Positions 8,554 to 16,540 of a DNA stretch of 64,000 nt are shown here, piece by piece; positions within the stretch are counted from its first letter, which is position 1; every line of letters begins with the position of its first letter. The notes under the pieces were generated by a model. That model worked only from the letters and a program-made list of their open reading frames with translations. It did no database searches and was not told where the DNA came from. Source of the DNA: JAQUBU01 sp036677685 (lineage in GTDB: Bacteria; Bacillota; Syntrophomonadia; Syntrophomonadales; Syntrophomonadaceae); NCBI GenBank assembly GCA_036677685.1, contig JAVBWA010000011.1, forward strand, positions 161,685 to 225,684, in the 5' to 3' direction. The translations under genes were made by a program, and so were the position numbers.

Positions 8554-9798
8554 TTATGGCTGGGGCTCATTCTCCAATTCCACTATTTTACCTTCCCAGG
8601 TTCGCAAAACAACCTTATTCTTCCGGCATTGCATAATGTGGTTGGGCATCACGGGTATTTTCCCCAATCCTCCTGGAGCGTTAACGATGTAGGTGGGGAC
8701 TGCCAGGCCTGATGTATGGCCCCGCATCGATCTTATAATATCCATTCCCTCGGTAATGCTGGTTTGAAAATGCCTGGTTCCCTGGACATCTTTAGCATGA
8801 AATATATAGTACGGACGGACTCTTATTTTTAATAAGTCCTGGCTCAGTTTTCTCATCACATATGGCTGATCATTGACCCCGCGCAACAAAACCGCCTGGT
8901 TGCCCAAGACCACTCCCGCTTCAATTAAACGGTCACAAGCTGCTTTGGAATCAGGAGTAATCTCCAGGGGGTGATTAAATTGAGTATTTATATAAACCGG
9001 AGGGTATTTGCGGATAATATCGCAAAGTTCGGGTGTTATTCTCTGGGGCATGGTCACCGGGACCCTGGTGCCGATTCGTTTTATTTCAACATGGGGTATT
9101 TGCTGTAATGCGGATAATATGAATTCCAGTACATGATTGCTAAGTAAAAGTGCATCACCGCCGGTGATAAGAACGTCACGAATTTCCGGGTTGGCAGCCA
9201 CATACTCAAGAGCCTGGTTTATATCCTCCAGGCAGGCATGCCGGTCTTGCTCCCCAATATTGCGCCTGCGCTGACAGTGTCGGCAGTACATGGCACACTG
9301 GTTGCTTACATTTATTATCATTCGGTCAGGATACCTTCTGGTCACACACGGTGCAGGTGAAGTCTGGGCCTCTTTCATCGGGTCCAGACTGCCTCCCGGC
9401 GCCAGTTCTTTAAGATCAGGAACCGCCTGCCGATATATGGGACAGTACTCATAATCCTCCCCCACCAGGCTCAGGTAATACGGAGATATGGCCCAACGAT
9501 ATACCTTGCTGACCCGGTCAATGCGTTTTCTTTCCAGTTCACTTAAACCAATTATTTGAGCTAAAGTTGCACTGTCCTTTATTCGGTTTTTTAACTGCCA
9601 TTTCCAGTTGGCCCAATCTTGCTCGGTACCACTCATGACCTCTAATATTTTCTGTCTTCTTGCAGCAGCCTGCTCATGCAAAGCAGATTGTTCAGGCATT
9701 GCTTTTGCTGCTTCCAGATAAGGCAGCACCTGCTCCTTAAGCTCGCTGCTTCTTAATATTGATTGATAAAGATTATTTAGATTCCCTGTTTCTCTCAT
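8554..9798 (-). CDS. eam: Glutamate 2,3-aminomutase (KamA family)
   Basis: Radical-SAM, PLP-dependent aminomutase of 414 residues. Cluster cysteines are C168, C172 and C175 (CAMYCRHC); the PLP lysine is K380 (PGGLGK). At the two positions that are Asp in lysine enzymes this protein has K336 (FHAKDVQG) and N373 (IVNAPGG), the same replacement reported for glutamate 2,3-aminomutase, and the spacing of 37 residues is conserved. It also has an N-terminal extension and lacks the C-terminal zinc cysteines of its neighbours. The predicted product is beta-glutamate, a known osmolyte. The ATG follows GGAGTG. A c-di-AMP riboswitch and terminator precede it. Substrate is inferred from residues, not shown. 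Confidence 0.85.
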   Translation of the reverse strand: MRETGNLNNLYQSILRSSELKEQVLPYLEAAKAMPEQSALHEQAAARRQKILEVMSGTEQDWANWKWQLKNRIKDSATLAQIIGLSELERKRIDRVSKVYRWAISPYYLSLVGEDYEYCPIYRQAVPDLKELAPGGSLDPMKEAQTSPAPCVTRRYPDRMIINVSNQCAMYCRHCQRRRNIGEQDRHACLEDINQALEYVAANPEIRDVLITGGDALLLSNHVLEFILSALQQIPHVEIKRIGTRVPVTMPQRITPELCDIIRKYPPVYINTQFNHPLEITPDSKAACDRLIEAGVVLGNQAVLLRGVNDQPYVMRKLSQDLLKIRVRPYYIFHAKDVQGTRHFQTSITEGMDIIRSMRGHTSGLAVPTYIVNAPGGLGKIPVMPNHIMQCRKNKVVLRTWEGKIVELENEPQP

Positions 9799-9861
9799 GT
9801 TATCACTCCAATCTATAAATCTCTGTATGTGGAATGCTCATAATCGAAAAGGGCCGAGACC

Positions 9862-9895
9862 TAAAATAAAAATAACCAAAGGAAGACCTCTGGTT
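9862..9895 (-). terminator. Riboswitch-controlled terminator upstream of eam
   Basis: On the minus strand AACCAGAGG, a TCTT loop, CCTTTGGTT and then ATTTTTATTTT form an intrinsic terminator. It lies between the c-di-AMP aptamer and the eam start, the usual place for an expression platform. Confidence 0.75.
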
Positions 9896-9917
9896 ACGCT
9901 AATTAAGTATTAACCTC

Positions 9918-10040
9918 GGATTCCCTTTCAGCGCTTACGAGGTTAGCTGACGGGTTCGGGAAAAGGGAATTCCCCTACCTTTCGGATTCACCCCACTTAG
10001 TGGTTCCCCCATTCTCCCTGCCAAGGGAGACTCAGCGCAT
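9918..10040 (-). promoter_or_regulatory. c-di-AMP riboswitch (ydaO/yuaA class) upstream of eam
   Basis: Read on the minus strand, the segment has the conserved ydaO core: GGGGTGAATCC, then AGGG, then CCCGAACCCGTCAGC followed by TAACCTCGTAAGCG, with a GGGGGAACC upstream. This class binds cyclic di-AMP and normally causes termination when the ligand is plentiful, switching off K+ and osmolyte uptake or synthesis genes. A terminator follows at 9862-9895. It ties beta-glutamate formation to the osmotic second messenger. Confidence 0.88.
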
Positions 10041-10168
10041 TTTGCATTTAGCTGTTTATCTGCCTGGACAATTATGGCAGATTATTCTTAATAGCAAACA
10101 GCACCTCCCCAAATAATAGTTTTTAACAGCCATCATCAAGACTAAGCAATTAATTAAACACACTCTTT

Positions 10169-10300
10169 AAAGTATCGGAAGAAACTGTATGGCAGTTTCA
10201 ACACACCGCTGTAACGAGGTGGGGATTTGGAACCCACCGCCTGTTTGTTAACAGAAACCCATCCGCTTAAAGAAGCGGGAGACGGCTTTTAGTCTCGTTT
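10169..10300 (+). repeat. Interspersed structured repeat, copy 2
   Basis: Forward copy with a GAAACTG...CAGTTTC hairpin, GGTGGG...CCCACC hairpin (both arms changed relative to the consensus GGCGGG/CCCGCC, so pairing is kept), CCGCTTAAAGAAGCGG and a divergent right end. It is directly followed by copy 3, head to tail. The rest of the 9799-10653 gap holds the riboswitch and an AT-rich promoter zone. Confidence 0.8.
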
Positions 10301-10434
10301 AAGCATCGGAAGAAACTGCCATGCAGTTTCAACACACCGCTGCAACGAGGCGGGTATTTGGAACCCGCCGCCCTGCTTGTTAACAAGAACCGTTCACTTA
10401 AAGACATGGGAAGCAGCTTTTCGCCTCGTTATAA
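10301..10434 (+). repeat. Interspersed structured repeat, copy 3
   Basis: Forward copy immediately after copy 2. It has GAAACTGCCATGCAGTTTC, AACGAGGCGGG, CCCGCCGCC and ends CGCCTCGTTATAA. The tandem pair differs by many substitutions, so it is not a recent duplication. Confidence 0.8.
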
Positions 10435-10653
10435 TTCAAAGACCGTATAGCATCCACAAAATCATCTTGGCTAATCTTAACCCAATAATAATGCTAAACT
10501 ATAAATGTGGCAGAATTAGGGCATAATACTGTTATTTATATCACAATATTTGCTTGAAACTCCATACGATTGCTAACACATTTTTGCCACATAATTGTTG
10601 TATACTTTTTTTAGGTTTACTGCTAACCTTTAATTGAGATAGGAGTGTTAGCT

Positions 10654-11349
10654 TTGAGCACTATTTATGTGCTTGACGATGAAGAAAATATCCGCCTTCT
10701 GATTTCCAGTTACCTTCAAAATGAAGGGTTTACGGTAGAAACGTTCTGCAGTGCAGAAGATTTGCTCCACCGTCTTACATCAGGATATCCGGATATGTTT
10801 ATTCTTGACATCATGCTGCCCGGCCAGGATGGTTTGGAATTCTGCCGGGAAATTCGTCAGCACAGTACGGTCCCGGTGATTTTTATTTCAGCACGCCGAA
10901 AAGCTCTGGACCGGATTACAGGCTTGGAAATTGGCGGGGATGATTACCTTTCCAAACCTTTCAGCCCCTGGGAACTCATTGCCCGGGTGCGCTCGGTCTT
11001 TCGGCGTACACTGGCTCCCTCTGAGTCGCGGTCCTACCTACAGGCCGGCAATCTCAAACTTATTCCTGTTGACCGTCTGGTGCTAGTTAATGGTAAGGAA
11101 ATTACCGTTACAACCAAAGAATATGAACTTTTGGCACTCTTAGTCCAACAACCCCAGCGAACCTTCAACCGCCAGGAGTTGCTGGACCGCGTATGGGGAT
11201 ATGACTATGATGGGAGCGAGCGGGCGGTTGATGATTTGGTCAAACGGCTTCGCAAAAAGCTTAAGGAAAACGGCTCGGAAAATAACATTCAAACTATATG
11301 GGGATACGGGTACCGTTTAAATGCTAAAGTTCAAAAGTATATCCACTAA
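10654..11349 (+). CDS. OmpR-family response regulator
   Basis: A 231-residue DNA-binding response regulator. The receiver domain (about 1-115) has the acidic pair in VLDDEEN, the phospho-acceptor Asp in FILDIMLPGQDG and the Lys in YLSKPFSPWEL. The winged-helix output domain (about 130-228) shows TTKEYELLALLVQQP and the terminal IWGYGYRL. The start is a TTG at 10654 with AGGAG 8 bases upstream. Its stop overlaps the kinase gene by 29 bases. It lies between two aminomutase modules, so control of osmolyte genes is possible, but no binding site is visible. Confidence 0.9.
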   Translation: MSTIYVLDDEENIRLLISSYLQNEGFTVETFCSAEDLLHRLTSGYPDMFILDIMLPGQDGLEFCREIRQHSTVPVIFISARRKALDRITGLEIGGDDYLSKPFSPWELIARVRSVFRRTLAPSESRSYLQAGNLKLIPVDRLVLVNGKEITVTTKEYELLALLVQQPQRTFNRQELLDRVWGYDYDGSERAVDDLVKRLRKKLKENGSENNIQTIWGYGYRLNAKVQKYIH

Positions 11350-12694
11350 GATCTTAATTAGCTACTTGAGTGTAGTTTTTTTCACATTTCTGTTAACCGC
11401 CCTGACTTTTTATCCAATGCTGGTAGGTGTTTTTGAGAATCGGGCCGAAATCGGTTTGGAGAAACAGGCCTGGGAAATCGCCCATACCATCGGATCAAAT
11501 TCTTCGCTGCCCAAGGAGCAGAATCTTCCTTTGACTATCCTTCTATTGGGACGCTCGGTTGAAAGCAACTACTTATTGATTGGCCCCGAAGACAAAATTA
11601 GTTTTAGCAGTAGACCTGAACAGTTTCCGGTGGGTAAATTTGTAGCCCAACTACCAGAAACCCTGCGTGAAGATACTTCCTTTAATAGAAACCAGGCCAA
11701 TGTTTTCAGAAATGATCATTATTTGTCAGCGGAAGTACCCGCAAGCAGCGGAGGAACGGTTTTAACCTTTGTGTCTGCCCATACGCTAAAGGCCATGTAT
11801 CGGGAAACCCTGCTTACGATTTTCGGCAGCCTTCTGCTTGCCCTCACAATAGCCCTTATAATAGCTTTTTTCTTAATCCGCTACCTGGTAAAGCCGCTTC
11901 GGGACTTGGAAGACTATGCCAAGGCGGTCGGCAACCGTCAATTTGATACTCGCCTGAAGGTCAGCTCGGGCGATGAACTTGCCCAGCTTGGTACAGCTTT
12001 TAATCAGATGGCAGATCGTTTAAAAAGTTATGATGAAGGCAGACATCGCTTTTTTCAGAATGCTTCGCATGAGATGAAAACCCCATTGATGAGCATTAAC
12101 GGATATGCCGAAGGTATTAGAGATGGCTTGTTTACCGGACCTGCGCTTGAAAATGCCATAGAGATTATACATCGCGAAAGTCTGCGCCTAAGAAATATTG
12201 TTGAAAACATGATTGATATAACAATCCTGGAACAACCGCATAATACTTATTTTTTGCCTCATGATTTATTCTACCTGATGGAATTGGTACTTGAAGCAGT
12301 AGGTGGCTATGCCCTGGAAAGGAAAGTACAGATTAAAACTGTGATAGATCCAAACACCTGGGTAATTGGGGATTGGGATCAACTGCAAAGTCTTTTTATC
12401 AACCTTCTTTCAAATGCTATCCGCCATGCCCATAACAAAGTTACCGTTAACTCTTCTTTGAGGGATGGGAACCATCATGTTTCTATAAAAATACAGGATG
12501 ACGGGACTGGTTTTAGCCCGGAAGATCTGGAACACGCCTTTGAATATTTCTACTCCGGAGCAAAATCCGGATCTGGCCTCGGTCTTACTATAGTACAAAA
12601 AATCGTGGAAGAGCATGGAGGAACCATAACACTATCGAATGCCACTGATGGAGGAGGCCTGGCAGAAGTTGTTTTGCCTGCTTTAGCTGAATGA
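11321..12694 (+). CDS. Membrane sensor histidine kinase
   Basis: A 457-residue kinase and partner of the preceding response regulator. It has an N-terminal membrane helix (about 10-32), an extracytoplasmic sensor region to about 160, a second helix (165-190, FGSLLLALTIALIIAFFLI), a HAMP linker, the H box NASHEMKTPLMSINGYAEGI near residue 245, the N box NLLSNAIRHA, and G boxes DDGTGF and GSGLGLTIVQKIVEEHGG. The stimulus is not evident from sequence; its sensor domain has no cysteines or haem motif. The 29-base overlap with the regulator indicates coupled translation. Confidence 0.9.
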   Translation: MLKFKSISTKILISYLSVVFFTFLLTALTFYPMLVGVFENRAEIGLEKQAWEIAHTIGSNSSLPKEQNLPLTILLLGRSVESNYLLIGPEDKISFSSRPEQFPVGKFVAQLPETLREDTSFNRNQANVFRNDHYLSAEVPASSGGTVLTFVSAHTLKAMYRETLLTIFGSLLLALTIALIIAFFLIRYLVKPLRDLEDYAKAVGNRQFDTRLKVSSGDELAQLGTAFNQMADRLKSYDEGRHRFFQNASHEMKTPLMSINGYAEGIRDGLFTGPALENAIEIIHRESLRLRNIVENMIDITILEQPHNTYFLPHDLFYLMELVLEAVGGYALERKVQIKTVIDPNTWVIGDWDQLQSLFINLLSNAIRHAHNKVTVNSSLRDGNHHVSIKIQDDGTGFSPEDLEHAFEYFYSGAKSGSGLGLTIVQKIVEEHGGTITLSNATDGGGLAEVVLPALAE

Positions 12695-12814
12695 CATGAA
12701 AAAAGTACCTGCTCCAATCCTGAAATTCCGGACCGGCTTTGTTTTTTGAAAGACATCGCTATATCTGCTATTATTAAAGCCGGTAGTCATCAAATGTTTA
12801 CTGCGGAGGTAATA

Positions 12815-13393
12815 ATGCAAAAGAGAAACATAGATAAAGCCAAGGTTCAGCAAGCGGTTACCATGATACTTGAAGCTATCGGTGAGGACCCGGGACGGGA
12901 AGGACTGATTGACACACCCAAAAGAGTGGCGAATATGTATCAGGAAATCTTTGCCGGAATGGACTCCAATCCCCAGGAATTCCTGCAAGTATCATTTACC
13001 GAATATCATGATGAATTGGTACTAATCAAGGATATCCCGCTATATTCCATGTGCGAGCATCATTTTCTGCCCTTTTACGGCCGGGCTCATGTGGCATATA
13101 TTCCGAGAGGCGGCAAGGTTGTGGGGATAAGCAAGCTGGTACGAGTTGCCGAAGCCTATGCCCTGCGCCCCCAGCTCCAGGAGCGTCTGACTTCGCAAAT
13201 CGCCGACTGCATTAACAATACCCTGAATCCTTTCGGCACCGCTGTGGTTATTGAAGCCGAGCACATGTGCATGACCATGCGGGGAATTCGAAAACCCGGA
13301 GCGTTAACAGTAACCTCGGCGGTGCGGGGAATTTTTGAAACCCGTTCGGAGACCCGGGCTGAAGTCTTTTCGCTGATGAACAAACCGGGCTAA
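12815..13393 (+). CDS. folE: GTP cyclohydrolase I
   Basis: A 192-residue enzyme that converts GTP to 7,8-dihydroneopterin triphosphate, the first step of folate synthesis and, in many bacteria, of queuosine precursor synthesis. Signatures are GREGLIDTPKRVANMY, SMCEHHFLPFYGRAHVAYIP with zinc ligands Cys and His, and the C-terminal MCMTMRGIRKPGA with another zinc Cys. The ATG at 12815 follows GGAGGT by 5 bases. It is convergent with ablB copy 2. Its place between osmolyte genes is odd; the substrate supply for tgt/queA/queH in this window is one rationale. Confidence 0.95.
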   Translation: MQKRNIDKAKVQQAVTMILEAIGEDPGREGLIDTPKRVANMYQEIFAGMDSNPQEFLQVSFTEYHDELVLIKDIPLYSMCEHHFLPFYGRAHVAYIPRGGKVVGISKLVRVAEAYALRPQLQERLTSQIADCINNTLNPFGTAVVIEAEHMCMTMRGIRKPGALTVTSAVRGIFETRSETRAEVFSLMNKPG

Positions 13394-13416
13394 CCCATAC
13401 AAGACCTTCGTTTTTC

Positions 13417-14271
13417 CTACACCAAATATTTATACCATACATTCATGCTTTCAATCCGTCCGGCTATATTTGTGTTGTTCACAAGGGTGCCGCCATAGTG
13501 GTAGCCCATTTTGGAAAAGCTGATGTTCATCGACGGTGAAATTGCACGTGCAATAGTATAGGCAGTTATAATATTACGCTGTACCATTTCTTGCTCCATC
13601 CGCGCTAATAGACAAACCGCCAGACCATGTCCCCTCCAGGCAGGGTCAGTCGCAAAATCAGTCATCTCCACATTTCCGGAGGGTTGATTCATTTCTGCGG
13701 AGGAAAGAGCGATCAGCCTCCCCGACAGTTCAACCGAAAAATATAAAACATGACTCTGCATTGTATATCGAATATAACCCGGATCATCTATCGGGAAGGG
13801 GTATGTTTTAAAAACCGTTTTGTAAAGTGCGCTCACTTCCTCTGCATCTTCGGATGTACATACACGAATATGGGCTTTCTTCGGAAGGGAAAGCAGTATT
13901 GGCGACCGGGATGCATAAGACTCAGCCAGCCGCAGATACGCAGCAATCTGCTCAGGTTGTTTAAGTTCGCTTCGTTCAGATGACAGATAACTTCCCAGGA
14001 AAACAGCATCATCCCGGAACCGATAAAATAAGGGAATAGCAGCCTCAATACGATAACCATTACGGAGAAAGGCATCAGCCCGGTTTTTCGGGAGCTTGGC
14101 AAAAATCTTGGTGTATCCTTGCTCAACAGCCATTTTATGGAGAAAAGCCGTCATTTCTTCGGGGTTGGATTCTCCCAGATGCATGAGGTAAATACGCTTG
14201 CTTAACGGTCCATGTTGTATGACCGCATCGCGATGATTCTCAATGCGGTCTACAGCCTTATTATCGAGCAT
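13417..14271 (-). CDS. ablB: beta-lysine N6-acetyltransferase, copy 2
   Basis: A 284-residue GNAT-fold protein, homologous along its whole length to the product at 6222. The acetyl-CoA site is PAWRGHGLAVCLLARMEQEM near residue 200, followed by RAISPSMNISFSKMGYHYGG and the family ending NNTNIAGRIESMNVWYKYL. It sits 45 bases after the second lysine 2,3-aminomutase gene. The two copies differ strongly in sequence, so this is an old duplication or a separate acquisition rather than a recent copy. Product is N-epsilon-acetyl-beta-lysine by family assignment. Confidence 0.88.
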   Translation of the reverse strand: MLDNKAVDRIENHRDAVIQHGPLSKRIYLMHLGESNPEEMTAFLHKMAVEQGYTKIFAKLPKNRADAFLRNGYRIEAAIPLFYRFRDDAVFLGSYLSSERSELKQPEQIAAYLRLAESYASRSPILLSLPKKAHIRVCTSEDAEEVSALYKTVFKTYPFPIDDPGYIRYTMQSHVLYFSVELSGRLIALSSAEMNQPSGNVEMTDFATDPAWRGHGLAVCLLARMEQEMVQRNIITAYTIARAISPSMNISFSKMGYHYGGTLVNNTNIAGRIESMNVWYKYLV

Positions 14272-14316
14272 ATAATTTATCCCATTCTTTATAATTCGAC
14301 CGGTGTGTAAAGGTAA

Positions 14317-15621
14317 TTAATCCCGCCTGGCATATCTTTCATTCCCTGCAGGTACCAGCGAGATAGTCTGGTCATAATCAGACAGCAGCCGTTCTATCCC
14401 TACAGCTTTGGTATCATCGGCATCCCCCAGTTCCAATTGCAGGTCACAGGTGTCACACTTCCGATCACAATACTGCGGGTCGTAGGAATGCGGTTCCTGA
14501 TAGGTGGTGATGACGCCCTCGTAGTTTCTTAATACGACCTTGTTTGTGGACCAGGATATCAGGTAATTGGGCATTACTGGAATTTTTCCTCCGCCACCGG
14601 GCGCATCAATTACATAGGTCGGTACACAAAATCCACTGGTATGTCCAATCAGGCTTTCCATAATCTCTATACCTTTGCCTACCGGGGTGCGAAAGTGAGA
14701 TAGGCCTTCCGAAAGGTCACACTGATAAAGATAATAGGGACGAACGCGGTTTTCCACCAATTTATGAACCAGGGAACGAATGATCCGTGGACAGTCATTC
14801 ACGCCGGATAACAAAACTGTTTGGTTTCCTAACGGAATGCCTGCATCAGCTAACCTGGCCAATGCTTCACGGGAAGACCGGGTAATTTCACGAGGGTGGT
14901 TGAAATGGGTATTAACCCAGAGCGGATGATGTTTTTTTAACATATTTACTAATTCATCAGTTATTCTATAGGGTAATACGACGGGTGTGCGTGTACCTAT
15001 GCGAATCACTTCCACATGATCAATGGCCTGCAGTTCGCTTAGTATCCAATCCAGGTAATCATCGCCCAGCAGGAATGGATCACCTCCGGATAGCAGGACA
15101 TCTCTTATCTTAGGGGTATTTCTAATATACTCGATTCCTGCCATGATTTCAGAACGACCGGGTATTGAGTCCACATCGCCAACCCGCCTTTTCCGCGTAC
15201 AGTGCCGGCAATACATCCCACATACATTGCTTACCAGCAGCAGCACCCGGTCCGGATAACGATGCGTAACCCCTGGTACCGGGCTATCCCTGTCCTCGTG
15301 AAGCGGATCAGACATGTCCCAATCCATTACATCCAATTCGAGAGGGGATGGAAACGCCTGCATAAAGACCGGATCGGTTTCCATATTATCCGTGTTTATC
15401 AAAGATAAATAGTACGGGGTAATTGCGATAGGAAACTTATCGATGGTCTTCTGAAAGGCCTTACGTTTTTCATCACTAAAGCGTCTGCCAAATAATTTCT
15501 CAAAGGTTTCCAGATCTTTAATTGAGTTACGCATATGCCATTTCCAATCTAACCACAGAGAAGTAGTCTCGCTTCTGGAAATGGCTCTAAATATTTCAGC
15601 TTGCCGGAGGGTTAATTCCAA
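14317..15621 (-). CDS. ablA: Lysine 2,3-aminomutase, copy 2
   Basis: A 434-residue radical-SAM, PLP enzyme. From the TTG start the cluster cysteines are C134, C138 and C141 (CGMYCRHC); the lysine-specific acids are D302 (YQCDLSEG) and D339 (VIDAPGG); the PLP lysine is K346. All match the copy at 7033, so lysine is again the expected substrate. A C-terminal CDRKCDTC resembles the zinc site. The TTG at 15621 has AAAGGGG 7 bases upstream; ATGs farther upstream lack ribosome sites. No c-di-AMP aptamer precedes this copy, so its control differs from that of eam. Confidence 0.92.
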   Translation of the reverse strand: MELTLRQAEIFRAISRSETTSLWLDWKWHMRNSIKDLETFEKLFGRRFSDEKRKAFQKTIDKFPIAITPYYLSLINTDNMETDPVFMQAFPSPLELDVMDWDMSDPLHEDRDSPVPGVTHRYPDRVLLLVSNVCGMYCRHCTRKRRVGDVDSIPGRSEIMAGIEYIRNTPKIRDVLLSGGDPFLLGDDYLDWILSELQAIDHVEVIRIGTRTPVVLPYRITDELVNMLKKHHPLWVNTHFNHPREITRSSREALARLADAGIPLGNQTVLLSGVNDCPRIIRSLVHKLVENRVRPYYLYQCDLSEGLSHFRTPVGKGIEIMESLIGHTSGFCVPTYVIDAPGGGGKIPVMPNYLISWSTNKVVLRNYEGVITTYQEPHSYDPQYCDRKCDTCDLQLELGDADDTKAVGIERLLSDYDQTISLVPAGNERYARRD

Positions 15622-16156
15622 AATTATCCCCCTTTTCTTCATCCTATTACTCTGCATACCAAAAGACTCTCCGGTTGGCTTTACCGATAACCCGGAATAA
15701 AATAAATACAACCCTTAATATACGATGTTGTTGCCAAAGGTATAACTTATCAGGTATTTGCTTTTATGTTGGTAGTTTTTACTATAGACTTGCCGCTTAA
15801 TACAGACAAATGATGGAATTAGGTGCTTAGGAAACGTCTGAACTGAATGCCATGACACGGAACTTTTGCCCGACCAGATCTTTCGATGCTGCAACACCAA
15901 CGAATCTAAAGTTCAGATGTCATTAAAACTGCTTTTTAGGATCTGATGTTGCAGACTAATGTTTACTTCAAATACCCGAGAACGATGTTTAATATATCAC
16001 TTTCTTAATACAATTATGCTCAAAACCATTAATTAAAAGAATCAATCTTGTGGCAGTATTGATTAGTTTTACTCCATTTTACGGAGTTTTGGTGAGATTA
16101 GTCTGTCCTGTAACGTCTGAGCCGAATATTTAATAGAATATAGAATGACAGCGTCC
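15622..16156. other. Intergenic leader region between divergent ablA copy 2 and ABC importer
   Basis: About 535 bases without a convincing gene. Two inverted repeats are nested around 15837-15955: TCTGAACT with AGTTCAGA, and CTGCAACA with TGTTGCAG. They could be part of a structured leader of ablA copy 2 or an old repeat element, but they match no riboswitch class I know. The rest is AT-rich and must contain the ablA promoter. Confidence 0.45.
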
Positions 16157-16185
16157 TTGGTAGGCAACTTTTTATATGTTATACT
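16157..16185 (+). promoter_or_regulatory. Probable sigma-A promoter of the riboswitch-ABC importer operon
   Basis: TTGGTA at 16157-16162 and TATACT at 16180-16185 are separated by 17 bases. This places transcription start about 20-25 bases before the c-di-AMP aptamer. Confidence 0.65.
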
Positions 16186-16217
16186 AAAAATGGTATATCA
16201 GATTAATTTAATACACT

Positions 16218-16355
16218 GTTCTGTTGGCGCCGAATCTTAACCCAACTAAGAGCGGGGGACCCAAATTTTTTGGGGTGAATCTCATCGATAGATGAGTAGG
16301 GCTACCTTTGGCCCGAATCCGTCAGCTAACCTCGTAGGCGTGGAAAGGGAAGAAT
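16218..16355 (+). promoter_or_regulatory. c-di-AMP riboswitch (ydaO/yuaA class) upstream of ABC importer
   Basis: The segment carries the ydaO core: AGCGGGGGACCCAA, GGGGTGAATC, GAGTAGGGCTACC, then CCCGAATCCGTCAGC and TAACCTCGTAGGCG. A promoter lies just upstream and an intrinsic terminator just downstream, so the full switch is visible. High cyclic di-AMP is expected to stop transcription of the amino-acid importer. Confidence 0.92.
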
Positions 16356-16367
16356 AATGCTTTATTT

Positions 16368-16389
16368 GGCCGATCTTCTCGGCCTTTTT
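16368..16389 (+). terminator. Expression-platform terminator of the c-di-AMP riboswitch
   Basis: GGCCGA, a TCTTC-type loop, TCGGCC and TTTTT form a compact intrinsic terminator 12 bases after the aptamer. Confidence 0.85.
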
Positions 16390-16540
16390 GTATTCCTTTT
16401 CTTGTTTTGGTATTTTAATACAGTTTGTGCCAACGGATCGGTCTACTTTTCCAATGAAAGGAGGTAGATAGATTGGTAATTAGTGCCCATATATGATTAA
16501 TTTTTGTAACCCGGTAATTAAGAGGAAGGGGATATGATAA

